From Cervus elaphus (lineage: Eukaryota; Chordata; Mammalia; Artiodactyla; Cervidae): DNA of 64,000 nt. The notes under the pieces were generated by a model, which was not told the origin of the DNA, made no database searches, and saw only the letters and a list, made by a program, of their open reading frames with translations. The stretch spans positions 106,837,152 through 106,901,151 of the forward strand of contig NC_057832.1 of the NCBI RefSeq assembly GCF_910594005.1, read 5' to 3'. The position numbers and the translations under genes were made by a program. Shown here piece after piece: positions 56,709 to 64,000 of the stretch (its first letter is position 1; the number at the start of each line of letters is the position of its first letter).

Positions 56709-56841
56709 GAACTTCCTCGATGGTCCACTGGTTAAGATTCCGAGCATCGGAAGCAGAGGGTGTGGGTTCAATCCCTTGTCCAGGAACTAAGATCTCACAT
56801 GCCCCGTGATACAGTCAAAAAACAAACAAACAAACAAACAA
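56709..56841 (+). mobile_element. CHR-2 type SINE, sense, with (AAAC)n tail
   Basis: gaacttcctcgatggtccac head, B box gggttcaatcccttg, aggaactaagatctcac, and an (AAAC)n run at 56818-56841. It abuts the L1 scrap. Confidence 0.9.
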
Positions 56842-56935
56842 TGTTCTCAGTGTCTCAATGTCTCAGCTTCTGACCTTGAACAAGTTACTTAACCATTCAG
56901 GGACTCAGTTAGTAATGTTGGTGAACTGTGCTCAG

Positions 56936-58830
56936 AACAGAAAAAGGAGAAGTGCTAAGAAAAGAAAGCAAGGTCTCCAGCTTCTAGAAGTAGCTGGTGA
57001 TAGGGGATGAAGGCTCCTCCCTGGCCCTGGCATTTCCTAGGACCAGAGCCTCAGATGCCCTGGCAGGGCCTGAACTTGACTTACTGCCATTGTCCCCAGA
57101 GCACACCAAGGGAAAGTCGGGATGCCCGAGGCCAGCATGAAGCCTGGATACACAGCTGTCTTCATACCACGGCAAGCGTGGGACTCTGAGCACCTGCACA
57201 ATGATTATGAAAACATCCTTGAGTATGAAAGATGGAGTAGAAAAGCTAGAGAGGCCAAAGAAAGTGATTGCTTGTGTCACAATTTTTGGTCAAGGCAGCC
57301 AGTTACCATTAAATGTCACCAGGGCTGGTGCAGGGAGTGCAGGAGAGCGGGGAAAGTGAGTAGAAACTAAGTGAAAGGTTGTCTTAACTCTATGCAATGA
57401 TAAACACAAATTGAGTACCTACTACTCAATTTGCCATTTGCTATTTGGGTAGCGGTAAAGTGAAAGAACTAGAAACAACTGTCTAGAGGTACAGGATAGA
57501 ACAAAGAGGTTCAGCAAGAAGACGCAGGACCACTGAAATATTTAAAGTGACTTCCTTTAAATACCAAGGGTAGACAATCCAAAATGATTTAATAATTGAA
57601 GCATCTTTCATATAGAGACCTAAAAATGGAAATAAAATCAGCTAGATGCCATCTTGAGGAATCTTTAAGATCTGTAGATTTACAATCAGGAAACACCAGT
57701 CAGTATTTTCCTATCTTTTCTGGTATGTATCTTAAGTGCTCCTCAATTGCACATGGCGCTTCTCATTGGGTATTTCCACATCCTATTTCAGTAAAAGTCA
57801 AATTAGTTCAATCAGCCACAGTCCCATAGTTCCTCCATTTCCACCTTCTGGGGGAATTTTTTTACTTGCTCCTTAAGGCTTTCCTAACTGTCCTGCACTC
57901 AACCATTACATTTCTCACCTCTTAAAATTCAGAGGTTCCTAGCCTCCCATCAGGAACTGAGATCTCACTGCAGCATTATGAGTCACAGTAGATACAAATA
58001 TACAGTAGATACAAATACTTTAGGCTGACCTTCCTCACCAAAGAAACATTAAAATCACCTTAAGGAGAGTGATCACACCTTCCTGTGTTCTGTACTTATT
58101 TTCAAGAGTTGCTCAAGTTCCAATAGATGATGATAAAACTGGCCATACCTTGATATGAACTTGGAAATTAGGTAAGGAAGTGGTCAATTTGAGATGTGAA
58201 GAAGACAAGGAAACAATATGTACTCTTCAAAATAAAAATAAGTGGTTTTTAATAGAAATGCCCAAGTCTAAACTTTTTTTTTCCCTGACTTCAACAAAGA
58301 TACTTTACATTACATATTAGAGCTGGTGAGTAGAAGTCAGAGTAGAAAACTAATCCAAGAAGCTAACTAGGCTTACAGGAGGGATGCTGCTGTGCCCGTG
58401 AAAGGGAGCCTCTGGGTCTTTTCCTTGATCTCCTTTCAGGATCCCCCCTCAGGAGTGGGGAAGATATGAATGGAAACAATGGGTAGAGGGTATAAGCCTT
58501 ATGGACAAGTTGACTCCAGCAGCCAGTTTGTCTAGCTCACAGTCCAGCATCCAAGATTGCTCATGTCCTATTTAAGGCAGGAGCTCTTCACTTGAACAAC
58601 TGATACTGTTTTGTCTGCAAATCCTTCCTCTGAGAGGAACAAGGAGGGGACAGTCTTGCTCCTGTCCTGGAATGACTTTGTGGCATCATCATACCAAGAG
58701 GCATGCAGAGCTTAGGAGACTTAGAAAGCAAACAAGACAAATCCACTGGGGAGAAATCTCCTAACGAACCCCACCAGAGTCAGCTGAGCCCAGAGGACCC
58801 AAAGAGAGTTCATGCAGACTGGAGGGAAGA
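56936..58830. other. Repeat-poor unique sequence
   Basis: No transposon recognised. A small tandem duplication of acagtagatacaaata lies at about 57986-58019. A + frame 57122-57370 (82 codons, with NDYENILEYERWSRKAREAK) is hydrophilic and more protein-like than most, but I recognise no family and see no supporting exon structure. Confidence 0.4.
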
Positions 58831-58885
58831 GTTGGTGGGAATCCCAATACTGGCATAGACAATAAAAGCATTTAACTTTCACCCC
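58831..58885 (+). repeat. 55-bp direct repeat, copy 1
   Basis: Starts gttggtgggaatcccaatac and includes aataaaagcatttaacttt. Only about three differences from the copy at 59321, no indels, unrelated flanks. Confidence 0.88.
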
Positions 58886-59320
58886 TTCCTAGTGCTATCT
58901 GTGAGATCTGAAGCTCCTCTGCCCAAGCATCAGACTTCTATCAGATTTTTGGATGCTTTCCCTAAGGTCTCAGTTCAAGTCCATTTCTATTTCTTTTGTA
59001 TTCTTGGTTCTGCTGCCTTAAATGCTCTCATTTTAACCTCTTGCAAGAGAAATCACTGGATAAGATATTAGAAACCCATAGCTATCTTGCCTTTAGGAAA
59101 TGTGGATTGAGTTAGAGAGAAGTTGGTAGAAATCCACCTCTACCTACTTATTCCTGCTAACTTGCTTTTGATCTGTTTCTCCAATCCAAACTCATTTATG
59201 ACAGCCTTGAAGTACACCTCCCAATCCCCAGATATCATATATCAGAGGGCAAACTCTGTGATCCTTAACCATCAGACCCAAACTGCTGTTTTCAAAGGCT
59301 AGAAATTATTTCAGGCTCAA

Positions 59321-59375
59321 GTTGGTGGGAATCCCAATACTGGCACAAACAATAAAAGCATTTAACTTTCGCCCC
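59321..59375 (+). repeat. 55-bp direct repeat, copy 2
   Basis: Exactly 490 bp downstream of copy 1. An AATAAA word is present in both copies. A weaker third likeness (agttggtagaaatccacc) occurs near 59120. Confidence 0.88.
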
Positions 59376-59379
59376 CTTC

Positions 59380-61614
59380 TCTACAAACAAGAGTGTGGTT
59401 GACAAACCCAAGTGTGATCTGACTCACTTTAAACTAGAGCCAATCTGTACACTAGTCATTCCAAATAATAACAGACCAAATAAATACTCCCTGAAGAGTG
59501 CCAAGCCCTGGGGGGACGTGCTTCAGAGAGGTCAGCTGTCCCATAAGTTTACCACCTGCAGTGCATCGGGCCCACTCATCTTAGCCCAGAGCAGCTCAGA
59601 GTTCCTCAGGCTCCTGGGACCTGCTAAAGGATTGAGATTGAACCTGGGTGGGATCAGGCAGCTGTGGCTTCCCTGGGGAGACATTTACCCCTGGATACTA
59701 TCTGAAGGGTCCGCAAGGTTAAGAATGAAAGATAATGTTTACTCAGCTTGACCTTTAACTGGCACACACTAAAGTCCACAGGATTATTTGTTCCCATCTA
59801 AATATCCATCCTTTGCTGGGAGAAAGATTTTTTTGTTGGCTTCGTGGGATGATGGTTGTTTGTCTGCATTTTTCTATTTCCAACTTCTTAATGAGAGTCC
59901 ATGATATTAATTTACTAAGCTTTTTATGATTCAAATTTACTGATGTCAAGCTAAATAAATTGAATTTCCATCTTAATTGGACCACTTAGTAGAAACAAAT
60001 GTGCATGGTAATGTATGTAAAGCTATAAAAATATAGCATATGTTGATTATAATATTGACCTAAAAAGCAGGACAATTATTTGCACAACTATTTTCAAAAG
60101 TTAAATCAGGAAAACTATAAAAGTGTATCAGCTTGTTAATAGTGGTGCCCATTTTGAGCAGAATAATAAGTCATCATTTTTTTCCTTCTTCATAACTTTA
60201 AAGATTTGAAAATCCTATGGTTTGCACACATTGTTCCAGAATGAGAAAAAATAATGTGTTTCTTCAGGTATATATTTGTGTTTTCCTAACGACAAACATA
60301 GTAATAAAAAACCACATTATTTTTCACATTATTAAAATTAATCAATCTTTTTACAAGTTTGAATTGCATTGAGCTGAATTTAAGGTTCTGCATTTTGCCA
60401 GAGGCCTTGAATTGAATAGTTAAACATATATTGTAATCAAGAAAAGAGGATGGGAAGAAAGGCTTTATATTATTGTTTCAAAATGTTAAGTACTTTCACC
60501 AGTTAAAATAACTTAATAAACTCTCTGCTTTCTTTCATGTAGCAGCTTTCAGACTTCCTCATTTGATCATCTTGGATCATAGCTCATATTTAAAGAAATA
60601 CATTGTACACAGAAAGCAACATTTTTTTACAGAAAATATTTTTTTTTTAAGAACTAAATTGGCCCTCGCATAAGATTCTCCAAAGCAGCAGGATATTTTT
60701 TTTAAGCCAAAGATCCAACTCCTGGCTTAACATGGACACCCCATCTGGCCGGTTGGCAGATGCCCAGTGGAAGCCTTCTGATGTTCTAATGCTCAGAAAC
60801 GAAGGCCACTATACGCTAAAACTTTAGAGATGATTCTCCGCTGTCGAGAGCAATAATCCCTCACCCAGGTTAGAAGACGCCATATTATTCTCAAATGAGG
60901 AAGGCCATTACGGAAACATTATTTTAAAGTTTTATCTGGTCTCCATTCATCTTATCCTGAGTGAAGAAGAGTTTCTCTGTTAGCTAAAATTGAGACCGAA
61001 ACATGTTCCTTACTGATTAAATCTGGACTCTGAGACAAACATCTTTGGCTCCTTCCCTGGGCAGCCCAGTGTCTCCTGGGAAGCCACACAGATGGAGGCT
61101 CCCTGCTCTACTTCCCTTATGGTATGGAAGGGGACCTCCAAGAGAGAAACGATGTTTAAACCTTCAAGAAGAGAATACTGTAGGATGCAGAAAGCCTATT
61201 ACATTACATCATTCTCATACTAAGAATGGAATTTCCTAAACACTTCTTGCCAGCTTCTAAGGTAAATGAAAATGGCAATATTTGGCTCACTTACACCTCT
61301 CAGGGAAAAAATCCAGCTGAGTACTCAGAAGAAACCCAAGATCACATCTGACAAAGGGCCTTGTATCCCTAAGGGGCTTCAGTCAAGTCAATGGCAATTC
61401 GGATGGTGACTGCCAATTTCCTCTGCAAATGATCCAACATTATAAATATTACTTGGACGTGAAGATACAGGCATGATCGGCTCTTGCACTATTAGGACGT
61501 GTTATTGCCAGTGACCCTCACTGTGTGTACTAAGCTATGGACATCATGCTTAGAGAGTTCTGATTCCTCTCCTAGTCTTCCAAGATTATGGAACTAAACA
61601 CTATTGACTGGTCA
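59380..61614. other. Repeat-free block, candidate conserved non-coding DNA
   Basis: Over 2.2 kb without any transposon I can name, in a window where insertions are frequent. 59880-60560 is rich in homeodomain-type words (TAAT/ATTA cores, cttaattggaccacttag, ttttatgattcaaa). The 118-codon frame at 59395-59751 has no recognised domain. The conserved status is inference. Confidence 0.4.
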
Positions 61615-61772
61615 CTCAACATGGGGTCCCCAGGCCAGCAGCTGCTATCACCGGGGAGTTTGTGGGAAAGGCAGCCTCTGAGAGTCAGCCAGAGACCTAC
61701 TGGACCAGAATCTGCATTTTAACAAGATCTCTAGGTGACTGATATGCATATGAAAGTGTGAGGAGCACATCT
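61615..61772. repeat. MER5A-like hAT remnant
   Basis: tccccaggccagcagctgct, tactggaccagaatctgcat, ttttaacaagatctctaggt and gaaagtgtgaggagcac keep MER5A order. Ends decayed. Confidence 0.78.
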
Positions 61773-62144
61773 ATAGTATCAACAAAGTGCTGCTAATCCA
61801 CCATAAAAACCTAAATTTACTGAGAATAACTGATTGGAATTTTTGGTATGCATCTTGTACAACTCTGAGGAAGCACTTTAACATAATATTTAGTAAAACA
61901 ATTCATAGCCATTTTAGTTTAACCTTTTTTAGACTTGTCTATTCTCTTTTTTTCACTCTGACTCAAATTTCCTTTTCTTCACACCTGTCACATATCTTGC
62001 CTCCTACTCACTTCATCTGATCAAACTTACCTTCTGTCGTCTTAGGCAGTCTCTAGGTCCTGAGAAAATGATCATGATGAGCAGCAGAATTGGGGAAAGA
62101 ATGAGACAGAACTGGCCCTATTGATTTTATTAACAGAAGCTCAT
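61773..62144. other. Unique AT-rich sequence
   Basis: Nothing recognised. Confidence 0.5.
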
Positions 62145-62390
62145 GTTTCAAATAACAGTTTACAGTTTATAAACGTTGCACAGATACAACTGACCTTTAC
62201 CACCAGCCCATGAGGAAGGCAAAGCATATATCATCACCATCGTCATCATCGCCATCTTACAGCTAGAAAACCTAAGGTTCCAGGACCTACGGGACATACT
62301 CAGCACCAGGCAGAACTGCAATGAGATAAATGCAGGCTCGAGATTCAAACCTGGACGCCCTCCGAGCTGGAGGTTCAGGGAGGACATGGC
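62145..62390 (+). repeat. MIR-type SINE, sense
   Basis: aacagtttacagtttataaa, ccagcccatgaggaagg, atcttacagctagaaaac and gagattcaaacctggacg follow MIR/MIR3 order. (catc)n-like atcaccatcgtcatcatcg lies inside. Confidence 0.65.
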
Positions 62391-62474
62391 TGTGGGCATC
62401 ACAGTGCCAGCAATGAAGTGGCTGCGCCTTAGATAAGAAATATCCGGTGTGCAAAATGCTCTCCTGCACACTAC

Positions 62475-62690
62475 AGGGGGCCTTCTCAAGTGGTGCAATG
62501 GTAAAGAATCAGCATACAAACGCAGGAGATGCAAGAGACTCGGGTTTGATCCCTGGGTTGGGAAGATCCCCTGGAGTAGGAAATAGCAACCCACTCCAGT
62601 ATTCTTGCCTGGAAAATTCCATGGACAGAGGAGCCTGGTGGGTTACAGTCCATGAGGTTGCAAAGACTTGGACACAACTAAGCAGGTACA
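62475..62690 (+). mobile_element. Bov-tA SINE, sense
   Basis: ggggccttctcaagtggtgc head, B box gggtttgatccctggg, to cacaactaagcaggtacaca. The longest frame of the window (144 codons, minus, 62160-62594) runs through this SINE and the MIR before it. Confidence 0.93.
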
Positions 62691-63084
62691 CAGACACTAA
62701 AGGAAAGGCCAAGGTCAACAGCCTGATTCGGGGATCTCACGTGTCAGATTCCCTGGGGCCTGCAGCATGATCACATGTCCCATATGTTTCTTTTCAGAAG
62801 GGGTTTTGGATCCGTGTTTAGAATAATTTGAGAGTATAGAAGGCAGGAGCATTGCAAGAAGCAGGAAGTCTCACCTTTGTGAGACAGAGACTAGGTTTCT
62901 GTTTGTCTGTTTGCATCTCATGCCAGCTCGACATAAGAAATAAAAGCAGCTGGGAGGGGGGAGGTGGGAAGAGCAAGGGTGGGCTTTCATGGGGAGGGCT
63001 GCACCCCCATAATCAGCATTTCCATTATCTCGTCAAATACTCTGTAGCAGTCAGACGCTGGGTCCAGTCCTTCACACTCATTTT
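62691..63084. other. Unique sequence
   Basis: Contains a G-rich patch (gctgggaggggggaggtggg, 62950-62969). No gene recognised. Confidence 0.5.
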
Positions 63085-63216
63085 CTAGATTAATATTCAT
63101 GTCAGTCCTAGGAGATAAGTATCATTGCCTCATCTTAGGAATAAGGAAATTGAAGCAAGAAAGATCACAATATTTGCTAATGGTCACACAGATAGTAAGA
63201 AGTGTAGCTGTGGTTT
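63085..63216 (+). repeat. MIR SINE, sense
   Basis: ggagataagtatcattgcct, taaggaaattgaagcaag and aatggtcacacagatagtaa are the MIR core and 3' part. Confidence 0.75.
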
Positions 63217-63304
63217 ACCTTGATTTCTTCCATCTTAGAGCTCAAATAATGGAGCGTTACAGCTGATGTTTCTAACACATCACCTACATTCAGGTGGCCT
63301 GTCA

Positions 63305-63415
63305 CATGTCCAGGTTTTTTGACTCCACCTCTCAAATCAGAATCTCTGGAGATGGGCACCAGGCATCTGGATGCTAAGATGCGACTCTAGTCATTCTGAT
63401 AAACACTGAGGATCG
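63305..63415. repeat. MER5-like hAT fragment
   Basis: ctcaaatcagaatctctgga, tgggcaccaggcatctgg and ctagtcattctgataaacac are MER5-type words. Outer ends missing. Confidence 0.55.
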
Positions 63416-64000
63416 GAATCACTACCCTGGGTGATCTGGCCATTCACTGCATAGACACTGGTGTTTAGGTTTGATGTGAGAGGCAAGTGAGAGAGAAAAT
63501 TAGCTAGCCAAAGGAAGAGACGGCATTATATTATAGAGGAGAAAAAATATCCAAACTAGGAATTTTAAGATCTTATAAGAACTCCAAGATTCTCATATGG
63601 GATCATCTTAACATCTTTAAACTTGTATCCTTATCAATTTAACAAAAAAAGTCCTGCTCAGCCTACCGAGGTAGAATTGTTATGAAAATATGATGAGAAA
63701 ATACTTGTCACTAGTTCTGGAAAGCAAAAGCCTATAGCCACACTGAAGTTATGATGAAAATAATGTTCCAAGTGTTCAGTCTTACGGCTTCGAATAATAC
63801 AGTTTGTTAAAGAAGAGGTAAGGTTTCTGTCTCCATTATGGAAGTGAGTCAGAGCCATGCAAGGTCAAAGGCTTTAAAATGAACAAGGTGAAGTGTGATC
63901 AGGAAGACACTCCACAGAATTGGCAGATCTATACGTTTGCAATAATGGAGGTGAGGGGAAGAGAGGAGAGCTTCTTCTAGAGGTTCAAGGTTGAGAATGG
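63416..64000. other. Unique sequence to window end
   Basis: No gene or repeat recognised. Confidence 0.5.

Larger units (their letters stand above)
56541..56935 (-). repeat. MIR SINE, antisense, twice interrupted
   Basis: Left part 56541-56602 (agtgtaatgtttaggagctt, then gcagttagatatag). Right part 56842-56935 (cttctgaccttgaacaagtt, acttaaccattcagggactc). An L1 scrap and a CHR SINE lie between. Confidence 0.6.

Noticed and set aside
57122..57370. Hydrophilic 82-codon frame as a possible exon
   Set aside because: Protein-like composition only. No known family and no flanking exon evidence.
62160..62594. Longest open frame (144 codons, minus strand)
   Set aside because: It runs through a Bov-tA SINE and a MIR. 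Its sequence is translated repeat, with no domain.
1..64000. Search for CRISPR arrays, rRNA, operons or a novel prokaryote-like system
   Set aside because: The repeat content is that of a ruminant nuclear genome. No regularly spaced repeats or dense coding arrangement exist.

Overview
This window reads as bovid (cattle, sheep or goat type) nuclear DNA, from a gene-poor intergenic or deep intronic region. The strongest evidence is the repeat content. Several dozen SINEs of the Bov-tA / Bov-A / Bov-A2 type, which are restricted to ruminants, sit next to BovB (RTE-type LINE) copies, CHR-type SINEs shared among cetartiodactyls, a bovid-type L1 3' end, and much older mammalian MIR, L2, L1M and hAT/MER5 remnants. 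I cannot tell cattle from sheep or goat by eye.

I find no supportable host protein-coding exon, tRNA, rRNA or CRISPR array. The open reading frames are all short (144 codons at most). Most run through SINE or BovB sequence in either orientation, and the rest look like chance frames. The only recognisable coding remnant is a decayed BovB reverse transcriptase at about 12.9-14.2 kb.

Layout. 0-12 kb: AT-rich unique sequence, two SINEs stacked in one site at 1.2-1.6 kb, an old L1 broken by a Bov-A SINE and by a BovB fold-back (5.2-6.5 kb), and a quieter unique block at 10-12 kb. 12.1-15.6 kb: a nested retrotransposon cluster, in which a sense BovB was hit by a Bov-A2 SINE and by an inverted BovB. 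15.6-31 kb: scattered SINEs, two more BovB 3' ends, a pair of old hAT-like fragments, and a bovid L1 3' end. 31-36 kb: mostly repeat-free, with a local 68-bp direct duplication. 36-43 kb: a Bov-A2 dimer, a rearranged SINE, a fresh-looking SINE with a 15-bp target duplication, and a long BovB 3' end. 43-49 kb: slightly more CpG-containing unique sequence, a MIR split by an internally expanded SINE, and an AT-rich palindrome cluster. 49-56 kb: L2, MIR and MER5 remnants plus young SINEs. 56-64 kb: a layered MIR/L1/CHR insertion site, then the longest repeat-poor block (about 57-61.6 kb), which holds a 55-bp direct repeat and homeodomain-motif-rich sequence that could be conserved regulatory DNA.

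Nothing here looks like a new biological system. The items worth a second look are structural: nested and fold-back retrotransposons, a SINE with an internal inversion, a SINE with a new internal tandem expansion, perfect AT palindromes, and two unexplained direct repeats. Family assignments rest on remembered consensus features, not on a database search.
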